NCBI GenBank assembly: GCA_030683105.1
Contig: JAUXMZ010000047.1
Span: 1-64,000 of the forward strand
From: Burkholderiales bacterium
GTDB lineage: Bacteria; Pseudomonadota; Gammaproteobacteria; Burkholderiales; SG8-41
Reading direction: 5' to 3'
Length of the DNA: 64,000 nt
Numbering within the stretch: position 1 is the first letter of the stretch; each line of letters begins with the position of its first letter. A program made the position numbers and the translations under genes. Positions 9,310 through 17,764 of this stretch are shown here, piece by piece. A model generated the notes under the pieces. The model was not told where the DNA came from and made no database searches. It worked only from the letters and a program-made list of their open reading frames with translations.

Positions 9310-10284
9310 CTATCGGTTCACAGAGAGGCGCAGCCGGTTCCACTGTTCCATGCCGCCTTCGAGCACCTCTATTCCACGAAAGCCCGCCCTGGCCAGCAGT
9401 TCGGCCGCTTGGGCCGAACGCTTGTCGGTCCGGCAGACGAGGACTATGCCTTGGTCCCGGTACGGTTCCAGCCGGGGCAAGGCTGCGGCAAGCTCGGCCA
9501 GCGGAATATTCAGCGAGCCGGGAATATGCCCGAGTTCGCCGCGATACTCGTCCACACCGCGCACGTCCACGATCACCGGGATTTCATTCTGGCCTACCCG
9601 CTGACTTACCGAAGCCGCGTCGGTCCTGCCTGCCGGCGGGCGACGCAGCCGCATCACGAGCTGGGGCAGGAAAGCGGCCGTAGCGAGCAATGCAAGTGCA
9701 ATCAAGCCCTTTTGCAGCAGCCCCTCTCCGCCGGTCGCAGCCTCTCGCCCCGCGAAACCGAGATAAGCATACGCAAGCGCCCCGGGCAGCATGCAAAGGT
9801 ACGAAGCGACCACGTATTGAACAAGCGATATACGGGTGAGCCCGAGCGCGTAGTTGACGAGATTGAATGGAAACAGCGGCACCAGACGCACGAATGCGAC
9901 AAACCGCCAGCCCTCGGCTTCGACGCCCTGCACGAAATCCCGCAGCCTCCCGCCGGCCTTGCGCACCACCCATGCTCCCGCAAGGAAGCGCGCGACTAGA
10001 AAGGCAAGCGTGGCCCCGAGCGTTGCGCCGGTCAGGCTGTAGAACGCGCCCGCAACCGGCCCGAACAAAGCCCCTGCGGCAAGCGTCAGCACGGAACCCG
10101 GAATGAAAAAAACCGTGGCGATGGCATAGCCGAGGACGAAGAGAAGCGGCGCGGTGGCGCCTGCCGAGGCGACCAGGCGCTCGACCGCGGCGGCATTGAG
10201 CGCGCCACCGCGGCTGGCGGCCACCGCAACCCCTGCGAGGATGGCAACGAGCAGGAGCCCCCGCAGCAGCTTAGCGGTTTTCAT
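9310..10284 (-). CDS. VTT-domain membrane protein fused to a rhodanese domain
   Basis: The 324-residue protein has an N-terminal VTT/SNARE-associated (TVP38/TMEM64, DedA-like) membrane domain with about six hydrophobic segments and the family motif FFIPGSVLTLAAGALFGP (about 60-78). A single rhodanese domain follows (about 230-320: PVIVDVRGVDEY, then the active-site loop VCRTDKRS with the catalytic cysteine near residue 285). The rhodanese would sit at the inner face of the membrane. The gene overlaps the upstream hydroxylase gene by 14 bases. The combination suggests membrane-associated handling of sulfane sulfur, but the transported or bound substrate of VTT proteins of this type is not known. 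Confidence 0.9.
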   Translation of the reverse strand: MKTAKLLRGLLLVAILAGVAVAASRGGALNAAAVERLVASAGATAPLLFVLGYAIATVFFIPGSVLTLAAGALFGPVAGAFYSLTGATLGATLAFLVARFLAGAWVVRKAGGRLRDFVQGVEAEGWRFVAFVRLVPLFPFNLVNYALGLTRISLVQYVVASYLCMLPGALAYAYLGFAGREAATGGEGLLQKGLIALALLATAAFLPQLVMRLRRPPAGRTDAASVSQRVGQNEIPVIVDVRGVDEYRGELGHIPGSLNIPLAELAAALPRLEPYRDQGIVLVCRTDKRSAQAAELLARAGFRGIEVLEGGMEQWNRLRLSVNR

Positions 10285-11128
10285 GGCGCGGGTTCAGGTC
10301 GACCGGGATATTGCCTGCCTCGCTCCGGAAAGGAAGCGCCAGCATTCCAGTGAGCGTGGCGCACTGCGCGGGATCGCGAAACTCGGGTATGCCGATGACC
10401 ATCGCCTCCTGCCCGGCGATTGGATCGGGACGGTAGGTGCCGAGGAGCCGGTCCCACAAAGTCAGGTTAAAGCCGAAATTGCTGTCGGTTTCGCGACGCA
10501 CGACCGAGTGGTGTATCCGGTGCATGTCGGGCGTGACGATGAGCCATCGCAGCGCGCGGTCTACGGATAACGGAATGCGGACATTGCTGTGATTGAACAT
10601 GGCCGCCGCATTCAGAAACACTTCGAACAGCAGCACAGCCACCGCCGGCGCGCCCAGCAGGACGATCGCCGCGAACTTGATGAGCATGGAAAGCGCGATT
10701 TCGACCGGATGAAAGCGCGCACCGGTCGTCACATCGAAATCCAGATCCGCGTGATGCACACGGTGCAGTCGCCATAGTGCCGGCACTGCGTGGAACATGA
10801 CATGCTGGAGATAAATGACGAGGTCCAGTGCCAGGATGGACAATAAAAATGTGAGCCAGAAAGGGAGCCCGAATGAATTGAAGATGCCCCAGCCGCGCGC
10901 GGCAGCCAAAGCGGCAAAACCGACGGCGGCCAGCGGAAAAAGCAGCCGCACCACGATGCTGTTCAGAACCACCAGCGCCAGGTTATGCGGCCAGCGCACC
11001 CATCGCCTCAACGAACGCACCCGGCGCGGGGCCACGGCCTCCCACGCTGCCATCAAGGCGAAGACGCCGATAAAGGCGGCGAGTCTGATGGCAGGTTCAT
11101 TTGCCAGAGCAAATTCATTGAATGTCAC
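10271..11128 (-). CDS. Sterol desaturase / fatty acid hydroxylase family membrane di-iron enzyme
   Basis: The enzyme family uses a di-iron centre held by eight or more histidines to hydroxylate or desaturate lipids. Three histidine boxes are visible: HVMFH, HRVHH and HRIHH, embedded between hydrophobic segments. The open frame extends to a TTG at 11185, which would overlap the regulatory palindrome. I prefer the GTG at 11128, which is preceded by GGA and gives a 285-residue protein of normal length. It is the first gene of the operon regulated from 11187-11208. Similar hydroxylases are found beside sulfide-responsive ArsR regulators, but the substrate is unknown. Confidence 0.87.
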   Translation of the reverse strand: MTFNEFALANEPAIRLAAFIGVFALMAAWEAVAPRRVRSLRRWVRWPHNLALVVLNSIVVRLLFPLAAVGFAALAAARGWGIFNSFGLPFWLTFLLSILALDLVIYLQHVMFHAVPALWRLHRVHHADLDFDVTTGARFHPVEIALSMLIKFAAIVLLGAPAVAVLLFEVFLNAAAMFNHSNVRIPLSVDRALRWLIVTPDMHRIHHSVVRRETDSNFGFNLTLWDRLLGTYRPDPIAGQEAMVIGIPEFRDPAQCATLTGMLALPFRSEAGNIPVDLNPRHENR

Positions 11129-11186
11129 GGCGCCGTTCCTTACACTGCGGTCTTGGCTTCGGCCAAGACACCAGGTTATAATCAAC

Positions 11187-11208
11187 TATTCAACTTATTA
11201 GTTGAATA
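11187..11208. promoter_or_regulatory. Palindromic operator between the sulfur operon and its ArsR-type regulator
   Basis: A perfect inverted repeat TATTCAACT-TATT-AGTTGAATA lies in the divergent intergenic region, 19 bases upstream of the regulator's ATG. A partial direct copy (ATCAACT) precedes it. Size and symmetry fit an ArsR-family dimer site, and its position would allow control of both directions. Binding itself is inferred. Confidence 0.75.
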
Positions 11209-11227
11209 CTAGGAGCCTTGATCGACA

Positions 11228-11887
11228 ATGTCAACCGCCAACTTCAAACAGGATGTCTATGCGCAACTCGCGCGCGTGGGCAAAGCGCTGTCCAGCGGCA
11301 ACCGGCTGGAACTGCTGGAATTCGTGGCCCAGGGACCGCGTAGTGTTGAGGAATTAGCGACCATGACGCGCCTGTCGGTTGCGAACGCGTCCAAACACCT
11401 GCAGGAATTACGCCGCTCGGGCCTGGTACAGGCCCGAAAAGAGGGTCTACGTGTCTACTACGAGGTAGCCGGCGCCGACGTAGTTACTCTTATTGCGGCT
11501 TTGGGGCGCGTGGCCGAAACGCGACTTGCCGAACTGGAACAGATCTTGCGCACTTACATTGTCGCTCGCGACGATCTCGAGCCCGTTCCCGCAGCCGAAT
11601 TAATGGAGCGGGTAAGACTCGGATTAGTGACCGTCCTCGACGTGCGACCGCCCGAAGAGTTTGCCGCCGGCCATTTACCGGGCGCGGTGAATGTCCCGGT
11701 AGACGGTCTGGCCCGCCGCCTGAAGAAACTGCCTAAAACACGTGAAGTCATCGCCTATTGTCGCGGCCCCTACTGCCTGCTCTCGGTGGATGCGGTGGCG
11801 CTGCTTCGCACGAAAGGCTACAAAGCACGGAGATTGGAAGACGGATTTCCAGAGTGGAAAGCATCCGGGCTTCCTGTGGAAACCTGA
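11228..11887 (+). CDS. ArsR-family regulator fused to a rhodanese domain
   Basis: A 219-residue protein. Residues 10-110 form an ArsR-type winged helix (RSVEELATMTRLSVANASKH as recognition region). Residues 125-215 form a rhodanese domain (VLDVRPPEEFAAGHLPGAVN, then the loop YCRGPYC). The only two cysteines in the protein are Cys178 and Cys183, both in the rhodanese loop. Unlike BigR/SqrR-type persulfide sensors, there is thus no sensing cysteine pair in the DNA-binding half, and sulfur sensing, if it occurs, would have to start in the rhodanese domain. It is divergent from the SQR-like/DsrE/rhodanese operon and faces a palindromic operator. Confidence 0.92.
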   Translation: MSTANFKQDVYAQLARVGKALSSGNRLELLEFVAQGPRSVEELATMTRLSVANASKHLQELRRSGLVQARKEGLRVYYEVAGADVVTLIAALGRVAETRLAELEQILRTYIVARDDLEPVPAAELMERVRLGLVTVLDVRPPEEFAAGHLPGAVNVPVDGLARRLKKLPKTREVIAYCRGPYCLLSVDAVALLRTKGYKARRLEDGFPEWKASGLPVET

Positions 11888-11981
11888 AATTAGCGTAGCG
11901 TTACCGTGACAAACGCGGTGACGGCCTGCGAAAGATATCATGTAATATCCATAAAAAACATATGCTTATGTCGGAATCTCG

Positions 11982-12743
11982 TCAGTCGACAAGCCGCTGG
12001 CGCAACCAGGCGCTGGCGCCATCGACGATCACCACCAGCAGCAGCATCGCGATAATCACCGTCAGCGCCTGTTGCTGCTGGAACAGGCTCAGCGAAAAAT
12101 ACAGCATCTGCCCGAGCCCGCCGGCGCCGACCACGCCGAGTATGGCCGCCATACGGATATTGATCTCCCAGCGATACAGCGAATAGGCAACGAGTTGCGG
12201 CACGACGTTGGGCATGGTGCCGTAAAGGAAGGCCAGCGCCGGGCGGCAGCCGGACAGCCGCAAGGCCTGCGCCGGCTCGGTCGGGGCGTTCTCCAGCGTT
12301 TCGGCAAACAGGCGTCCGATCACGCCTGCGGTGTGCAAAGCCAGGGCCAGCGTGCCGGCGAACGGTCCCAGCCCGGCTGCCATGACCATCAGCGCCGCCC
12401 ATACCAATTCGGGAATCGAGCGCAGAAAATTGAGCACGAGGCGCGTGACAGCGCGTGGCGCTGCGCCGAACCGCCCCGATGCCGGAAGCGCCAACACGAG
12501 CCCCAACACCGCCGCCAATGCGGTGCCGATCGCCGAGATCGCGATGGTCTCGAGCGTGCCGTGGCCGATGCGCACCAGATATTCGCCGGACACATCGGGC
12601 GGAAAAAACGACACGATGTATCGCCCCATCTGCGAGCGCGATTCCGCGGTCCATAGTAAAGCAAGATCGAGCGACAAATACGCAAAGCTTGCCCAGATTG
12701 CGGCCACCAGGGCAGCCAATATGAACCAGTGGATACGCCTCAT
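11982..12743 (-). CDS. phnE: Phosphonate/phosphite-type ABC transporter permease (second PhnE)
   Basis: A 253-residue inner-membrane permease with five to six hydrophobic segments and the permease EAA-type loop (EPAQALRLSGCRPALAFLYG). The ATG at 12743 overlaps the stop of the upstream permease (ATGA); longer upstream extensions would run through that gene and are rejected. It would form a heterodimer with the neighbouring PhnE. It is the last gene of the phnDCEE-like operon. The true substrate (phosphonate, phosphite or another oxyanion) cannot be decided from the permeases. Confidence 0.9.
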   Translation of the reverse strand: MRRIHWFILAALVAAIWASFAYLSLDLALLWTAESRSQMGRYIVSFFPPDVSGEYLVRIGHGTLETIAISAIGTALAAVLGLVLALPASGRFGAAPRAVTRLVLNFLRSIPELVWAALMVMAAGLGPFAGTLALALHTAGVIGRLFAETLENAPTEPAQALRLSGCRPALAFLYGTMPNVVPQLVAYSLYRWEINIRMAAILGVVGAGGLGQMLYFSLSLFQQQQALTVIIAMLLLVVIVDGASAWLRQRLVD

Positions 12744-13576
12744 GCCGTCGCCTTCCTCAGCATGGCGCTGATGGCGTCGGCCAGCATGACGAGCAAAAAG
12801 AAAGTCAGCAGGATGGCGCTGACCTCGCCGCCGTTCAACATGCGCATCGACAATTCCATCAACTGTCCCAGCCCGCCGGCGCCGACGAAGCCCATGATGA
12901 CCGAAGCGCGCACCGCACACTCCCAGCGGTAAACCGTGTACGAGACCAGTTCCGGCAAGGCAACCGGCCACATGCCGTAGCAAAAAGCAGCAAGCCGGCC
13001 GCTGCCCGCTTCCAGCAGCGCCAAGGTCGGCCGGGTGTCCCCCGATTCCAGAATTTCAGAATAGACTTTGCCCAGCATGCCGCCATAGGTCACGGCTATC
13101 GCAAGCACGCCGGCTGCCGGGCCCAGGCCCACCGCACGCACGAACAGCAACGCCCAGACAATTTCCGGGATGCTGCGGAAAAACATCAGGATAAAACGCG
13201 CCGGCAGCCTCAGGAAACGCCCCGCCGCGAAACCACGTGCCGGGCCGATACGGGAAATCGACAGGCTGCGTGTGACAACCAGCGCCAGCGGGAAAGCAAT
13301 CAGCAGCGCCAGCGTCATGCCCGCGGTAGCGATCGCCAGCGTCTCCAGCGTGGCCTTCAGGATCAAACGCAAAAAATCGGCGGAAGCTTCAGGCGGAAAG
13401 AAGGTGGCTATGAACTTGCCCATGATCTCGCGGTTGCGCGGATCGAACAGCACGCCAAGGTCGAATTCGGTGAGCCTGAACCCCGGCCATAGCAGGATGA
13501 TGATGGCTATGCTCAGCATCAGCCGCGGCACGGCGGCGGGATCGCGTACCTGGACTGCGGCCTCCTCACTCCTCAC
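12740..13576 (-). CDS. phnE: Phosphonate/phosphite-type ABC transporter permease (first PhnE)
   Basis: A permease of up to 278 residues with multiple membrane segments and a conserved cytoplasmic loop (TRPTLALLEAGSGRLAAFCY). The most upstream start is a GTG at 13576 lying inside an array of 7-nt repeats that fills the gap after phnC. The true start might be a little downstream, since the first 10-15 residues are encoded by or adjacent to that repeat and are not conserved-looking. Paired with the second permease through a four-base overlap. Confidence 0.88.
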   Translation of the reverse strand: MRSEEAAVQVRDPAAVPRLMLSIAIIILLWPGFRLTEFDLGVLFDPRNREIMGKFIATFFPPEASADFLRLILKATLETLAIATAGMTLALLIAFPLALVVTRSLSISRIGPARGFAAGRFLRLPARFILMFFRSIPEIVWALLFVRAVGLGPAAGVLAIAVTYGGMLGKVYSEILESGDTRPTLALLEAGSGRLAAFCYGMWPVALPELVSYTVYRWECAVRASVIMGFVGAGGLGQLMELSMRMLNGGEVSAILLTFFLLVMLADAISAMLRKATA

Positions 13577-13590
13577 GCTTTACACCTCAC
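13563..13590. repeat. Heptad repeat array, single arm (locus D)
   Basis: On the plus strand, four consecutive 7-nt units read TCCTCAC, TCCTCAC, GCTTTAC, ACCTCAC, equivalent to GTGAGGA/GTAAAGC/GTGAGGT on the minus strand. This matches the style of the paired heptad hairpins at 22926, 29153 and 43104. No second arm was seen here. The array includes the assigned GTG start of the first phnE. Confidence 0.55.
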
Positions 13591-13594
13591 AGCT

Positions 13595-14419
13595 TCACGA
13601 ACACAGCGGCTTGCGCCGTACGCCCGCCGGTTGCATGGCCAGCGGTTCATTGCCCTGGGTCGGTACGGTTGACTCCGAGGCATAGAGGTCCTTGAGCATG
13701 GCATCGGTCACGCGCACCGGCGGCAAGTCGAAAGCGATCTCGCCATTGCGGATGCCGATGATGCGCGGGAACCAGTGCAGCGCCAGATCAACCGCATGCA
13801 GGCTGGCCACCAGCGTCACGCCGCGCTCACTCGCTTCGCGGTTGAGTTCGCCGATGACGCGATCGGACAGCGCGGGATCGACCGCCGATACCGGCTCGTC
13901 GGTCAGCAGCAAATCCGGCTGCTGATACAGGATGCGCGCCACGCCCACGCGCTGCATCTGGCCGCCCGACAGGCGATCGCAGCGCTCGAACAGCTTGTCG
14001 GCGATTTCCATGCGCGCCAGCATCCGGCGCGCGCCCGCGATGTCCACCGGATAAGCCAATGATGCCAAACCTTTCCATAGCGGCCAGTGGCCGAGGCGGC
14101 CGGCCAGCACCGCGGTCACCACGCGCTGGCGCGGCGGAATCGGCGGCGCCTGGTGCACCATGCCGATACGGCACCGGAGTTCGCGCAATGCGGTGCGACT
14201 GACACGCCACGGATCTTTGCCCAGTATGCGGATTTCACCCGAAGACGGCCGCAATGCCGTTGCCAGCACGCGCAACAACGTGGTCTTGCCCGCGCCCGAG
14301 GGCCCGATGATCGCGACGCGCTCGCCGCTGCCGATTTCACAGCTGATATTATTAACGGCGCGTTGACCGTTGGCATGCACCAGGCTGACCTGGTCGAGTT
14401 TGATGCTCACTGGCTTCAT
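13595..14419 (-). CDS. phnC: Phosphonate-type ABC transporter ATP-binding protein
   Basis: The 274-residue ATPase subunit has Walker [13 protein letters not shown] (about 39-50), the ABC signature [13 protein letters not shown] (about 150) and Walker [13 protein letters not shown]. It energises uptake through the two PhnE permeases. It lies between phnD and phnE on the minus strand with short gaps, so the four genes are an operon. Length and motifs are normal. The C-terminal 20 residues are atypical but harmless in appearance. Confidence 0.93.
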   Translation of the reverse strand: MKPVSIKLDQVSLVHANGQRAVNNISCEIGSGERVAIIGPSGAGKTTLLRVLATALRPSSGEIRILGKDPWRVSRTALRELRCRIGMVHQAPPIPPRQRVVTAVLAGRLGHWPLWKGLASLAYPVDIAGARRMLARMEIADKLFERCDRLSGGQMQRVGVARILYQQPDLLLTDEPVSAVDPALSDRVIGELNREASERGVTLVASLHAVDLALHWFPRIIGIRNGEIAFDLPPVRVTDAMLKDLYASESTVPTQGNEPLAMQPAGVRRKPLCS

Positions 14420-14443
14420 TGCCGGGGGGCCGCCTGCTCCGGT

Positions 14444-15289
14444 CTACTTGATCAGACCGGCCGAGCGTGCCGCCGCCTCTATACCCTTGTAATTATCCGC
14501 CTTGGTGGCGATGAATTGCGAGGCGCGCTGCAAATCGAGTATGGCCTTTTGTTCGGGCACAGCCGGATCGAGCTTGAGGAAAGCGTCGGTAAGTTTCTTG
14601 ACCAGGGCCGGATCGAGGTTGCCGCGCACCGTCCAGTTGTAATCGTAGTACGGCGGCGTGGTCCAGATCACCCTGACCTTGCTGGTATCAACTTTCTTCT
14701 CGTTAACGAGCTTGTCCCATACCGAGGCATTGAGCACCCCGGCGTCGACTTTACCCGACTCGACCTGAAGCGCAGTGGCATCATGCGCGCCGGAAAACGC
14801 CACGCGCTTGAAATCCTTGTCGGGATTGATCTTGTTTTCGAGCAGGTAAAAGCGCGGCATCAGATGACCGGATGTCGAGGACACCGAGCCGAATGTGAAA
14901 TTTTTGCCCTTGAGGTCGGCCAGGTCCTTGATACCGCTCGCGGCGTTGGCGATGAATTTGCTCGTGAATTTCTCGTCTTCGACGCGTTGCGCAATGGGAA
15001 TCGCATTGCCGGTGCGCAGCCGCGCCTGAACAAAGGTGAAGCCACCAAGCCAGGCGAGATCGAGCTTGTTCGAGGCCAGGCCTTCGACTACAGCGGCATA
15101 GTCGGTGACGGGAATGAATTCGATCTTCATGCCGGTTGCTTTTTCAAGATAGCGGCCGAGCGGCGCGAACTTGCGCTGCAGTTCGGTGGGCGCCTCGTCG
15201 GGAATCGCGGACACTTTGAGCACGGTCTGGGCCATCGCGCTGGCGCCTATGAACACACCGCACAACAACATGAGAAAACGTTTGAACAT
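14444..15289 (-). CDS. phnD: Phosphonate/phosphite/phosphate-binding periplasmic protein
   Basis: A 281-residue solute-binding protein with a clear signal peptide (MFKRFLMLLCGVFIGASAMA) and the PhnD-like domain (LAWLGGFTFVQAR and FTFGSVSSTSGHL being typical segments around the ligand pocket). It has an excellent ribosome binding site (AGGAGG). It is the first gene of the importer operon. No C-P lyase, phosphite dehydrogenase or phosphonatase is present in the window, so the ligand is open; related binding proteins also handle phosphite and other small oxyanions. Confidence 0.92.
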   Translation of the reverse strand: MFKRFLMLLCGVFIGASAMAQTVLKVSAIPDEAPTELQRKFAPLGRYLEKATGMKIEFIPVTDYAAVVEGLASNKLDLAWLGGFTFVQARLRTGNAIPIAQRVEDEKFTSKFIANAASGIKDLADLKGKNFTFGSVSSTSGHLMPRFYLLENKINPDKDFKRVAFSGAHDATALQVESGKVDAGVLNASVWDKLVNEKKVDTSKVRVIWTTPPYYDYNWTVRGNLDPALVKKLTDAFLKLDPAVPEQKAILDLQRASQFIATKADNYKGIEAAARSAGLIK

Positions 15290-15422
15290 GATCCCCTCCT
15301 GTCGAGATTAAATGCGTACTTTGCTAGCGCAACAGCAATGCCCCATGCCTTCGAGGCCATCGGAAAAACCATGCCAGGCGCATGGTTGGATAATGCGTTG
15401 GCGGTCGGAAAAACTTTACCAC

Positions 15423-16955
15423 CTAAACGCGTTTGATGAAATCGCGCAGCCTGAACCCGAGCAGCCACAGCGTGGCAAAGTAGGTCGCCGCGCCGAGCGT
15501 GATGACCCAGGCCAGATGCATGACGCGCGCTGATGCGCCGGCGGCGAGCCAGACTGTCCCGGCATCGGCCGCGATCCACAACACCGCCGCCATCGCATAA
15601 ACCGCGAGCAAGAGCTTGAACAGAAAAACCGCCCATCCGGGCTGCGGCGTGTAGATGGCATGCCGGCGCAGTTGATAATAAAGCAGCCCGGCATTGAGAC
15701 AGGCGCCCAGCCCTATGGCAAGCGCAAGGCCAGCGTGCGCGAGCGGCCAGATGAAAATGAAGTTCATCACCTGGGTGGCGAGCAACGTAATAATAGCGAT
15801 CCTCACCGGCGTCCTGATGTTCTGCCGCGCGTAAAATCCCGGCGCCAGCACTTTCACCAGAATCAGCCCGACCAGGCCGACGCTGTACGCGATCACCGCA
15901 TTACGGGTATTGAACACGTCGGTCGCGGTAAACGCGCCGTAATGGAACAACGTCGTGATCAGCGGCACCGCCAGCAGCGCCAGCGCCACCGCCGCGGGCA
16001 CCGCCAGCACCAGCGTCAGGCGCAAACCCCAGTCGAGCAATTTCGAATAGTCATCCGTCGATTGACTCGCATGATATCTGGCCAGACTGGGCAGCAGGAT
16101 AGTACCCAGTGCCGCGCCCAGCATGCCGGCCGGAAATTCCATCAGGCGGTCGGCATAGTAGAGCCAGGACACGCTGCCCGTGACCAGAAACGACGCGAAT
16201 ATGACATTGATCAGCAGGCTCACCTGCGCGACCGACACCCCGAACACCGCCGGCCCCATCAGGCGCATGACGCGCCACACGCCCTCGTCCTTGAAATCGA
16301 GTTTGAAGCGCGGCAGCAGCTTGATCCGCAACAGAAACGGCACCTGAAACAGCAGTTGCAGCACGCCGCCAAAAAATACCGCCCACGCCAGCGCCATTAT
16401 CGGGGGATCGAAATAAGGCACCGCCCACAGCGCAAACGCGATGAACGACAGGTTGAGCAGCACCGGCGTGAACGCCGGCACCGAAAACCGGCTGTAGGTG
16501 TTGAGTATGCCGCCCGCAAGCGAAGTCAGCGAAATGAACAGGATGTAGGGAAAGGTCACGCGCAACAGGGCGATCGTGAGATCGAATTTCTCGGGCGTCG
16601 CGGCGAAACCGGGCGCGCTGACATAGATAATCAGGGGCGCGGCGATGATGCCCAGCAACGTGACGACGAACAGCGCCAACGCGAGCAGCCCGGCGACATG
16701 GTCGACCAGCAGGCGCGTCTGCTCTCCGCCGCGCTGGTGCTTATACTCGGCCAGTATCGGCACGAAGGCCTGCGAGAACGCGCCCTCGGCAAACAGGCGC
16801 CGCAGCAGATTGGGGATCTTGAATGCCACGAAGAAAGCGTCAGTCGCCAGCCCCGCGCCGAACACACGCGCGATCACGGCATCGCGTATAAACCCCAGGA
16901 TGCGCGACAGCAGCGTCATGCTGCTTACTGTCGCCAAGGTCTTGAGTAAATTCAT
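15423..16955 (-). CDS. murJ: Lipid II flippase MurJ
   Basis: MurJ flips lipid-linked peptidoglycan precursors across the inner membrane. The 510-residue protein starts [20 protein letters not shown] and contains the family segment [15 protein letters not shown], then [27 protein letters not shown]. Some 14 hydrophobic segments follow, ending near RDFIKRV. It lies divergent from rpsT, a common arrangement in betaproteobacteria. Nothing unusual is seen. Confidence 0.96.
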   Translation of the reverse strand: MNLLKTLATVSSMTLLSRILGFIRDAVIARVFGAGLATDAFFVAFKIPNLLRRLFAEGAFSQAFVPILAEYKHQRGGEQTRLLVDHVAGLLALALFVVTLLGIIAAPLIIYVSAPGFAATPEKFDLTIALLRVTFPYILFISLTSLAGGILNTYSRFSVPAFTPVLLNLSFIAFALWAVPYFDPPIMALAWAVFFGGVLQLLFQVPFLLRIKLLPRFKLDFKDEGVWRVMRLMGPAVFGVSVAQVSLLINVIFASFLVTGSVSWLYYADRLMEFPAGMLGAALGTILLPSLARYHASQSTDDYSKLLDWGLRLTLVLAVPAAVALALLAVPLITTLFHYGAFTATDVFNTRNAVIAYSVGLVGLILVKVLAPGFYARQNIRTPVRIAIITLLATQVMNFIFIWPLAHAGLALAIGLGACLNAGLLYYQLRRHAIYTPQPGWAVFLFKLLLAVYAMAAVLWIAADAGTVWLAAGASARVMHLAWVITLGAATYFATLWLLGFRLRDFIKRV

Positions 16956-17106
16956 ATTATTGTGTAACCCTCGCCTGGCGGCCGCGCCCAGGCCTGGTCA
17001 TGGGGCGGGATCTTCGTGGCAAACACCGGCTGACTGCGCACCTTGCCTGGCGGCCGGGGAACGGTTATCATACGGCCCTTTTTCCGATTCAAAATCCGGA
17101 GTTTAC

Positions 17107-17370
17107 ATGGCCAACATCGCATCAGCCAGAAAACGCGCGCGTCAGAGCGAAAAGCAGCGGCAGCACAACGCCAGCCTGCGGTCCGAACTGCGCAGCGCGG
17201 TTAAAAGCGTAAGAAAAGGGATAGCAGCCGGCGACAAGGTTGCGGCCAAGGCCGTCTATCAGCGCGCCGTCAGCACCATAGACATCATCGCCGACAAGAA
17301 AATCATCCACAAAAACCAGGCCGCGCGCCACAAGAGCCGCCTGTCTGCCGCAGTCAAAGCAATGGCCTGA
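17107..17370 (+). CDS. rpsT: 30S ribosomal protein S20
   Basis: The 87-residue basic protein begins [20 protein letters not shown] and ends in [11 protein letters not shown], the typical S20 pattern, binding the 5' domain and helix 44 of 16S rRNA. The ATG at 17107 is preceded by CCGGAG. An earlier in-frame ATG would add an atypical extension and is rejected. It is divergent from murJ. Confidence 0.97.
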   Translation: MANIASARKRARQSEKQRQHNASLRSELRSAVKSVRKGIAAGDKVAAKAVYQRAVSTIDIIADKKIIHKNQAARHKSRLSAAVKAMA

Positions 17371-17509
17371 TACAGGCTGCACGGGGCGGATCTTGATCCG
17401 CTGCCGGGTTGTCCTGCGCTGCCGCATCAGCCGCAGCTCAATGTTCAGGTCATATATCGTCTCGGTACTCCTGGTTCCCGGCAACCCGTAGCGGCGCGCC
17501 ACGCGCCCA

Positions 17510-17586
17510 CTGGTTGCGTTTTTTCGCCTCGTTCTTAAGTTTTTTCATTTTAGGAGTTTGTCGGGGCTAAGTCCGACAAACTCCTA
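17510..17586 (-). repeat. REP-like palindrome with conserved tail, copy 2
   Basis: The core 17551-17586 reads TAGGAGTTTGTCGG-loop-CCGACAAACTCCTA, a 14-bp perfect hairpin. On the minus strand it is followed by AAAATGAAAAAACTTAAGAA and CGAGGCGAAAAAA. The same core plus tail occurs on the plus strand at 21220-21290. The similarity therefore extends over about 70 bases and is not a chance terminator. Confidence 0.75.
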
Positions 17587-17720
17587 GGCCGGCAGCAACG
17601 CGAGACTGGCGTTTAACTTCTGCAGCAATAAAATACCCCTGGTTCGCACTGCCGGAGCCAGGAATATTTCTCTTGCAAAGCGGGCACTTATAAGCCGAAA
17701 ATAGTGTCTGAGTTCGATCA

Positions 17721-17749
17721 ACGGCGGCGCAGGCCGCCGTATTCGTTTT
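17721..17749 (+). terminator. Hairpin in the argD leader, possible terminator
   Basis: ACGGCGGC-GCAG-GCCGCCGT is a perfect eight-bp stem followed by ATTCGTTTTAG, 15 bases before the argD start. The T-run is weak. It could terminate upstream readthrough or simply structure the argD leader. Confidence 0.35.
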
Positions 17750-17764
17750 AGGGTTGCACACACC

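Larger units (their letters stand above)
17371..17764 (+). other. Intergenic region between rpsT and argD
   Basis: No convincing plus-strand gene. The minus strand from about 17546 down to 17450 can be read as a 32-codon frame (MKKLKNEAKKRNQWARGAP...), starting at the edge of the palindromic repeat and ending in an early stop. A +1 shift would prolong it. It may be a broken small gene or just part of the repeat. A GC-rich hairpin precedes argD at 17721-17740. Confidence 0.5.
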
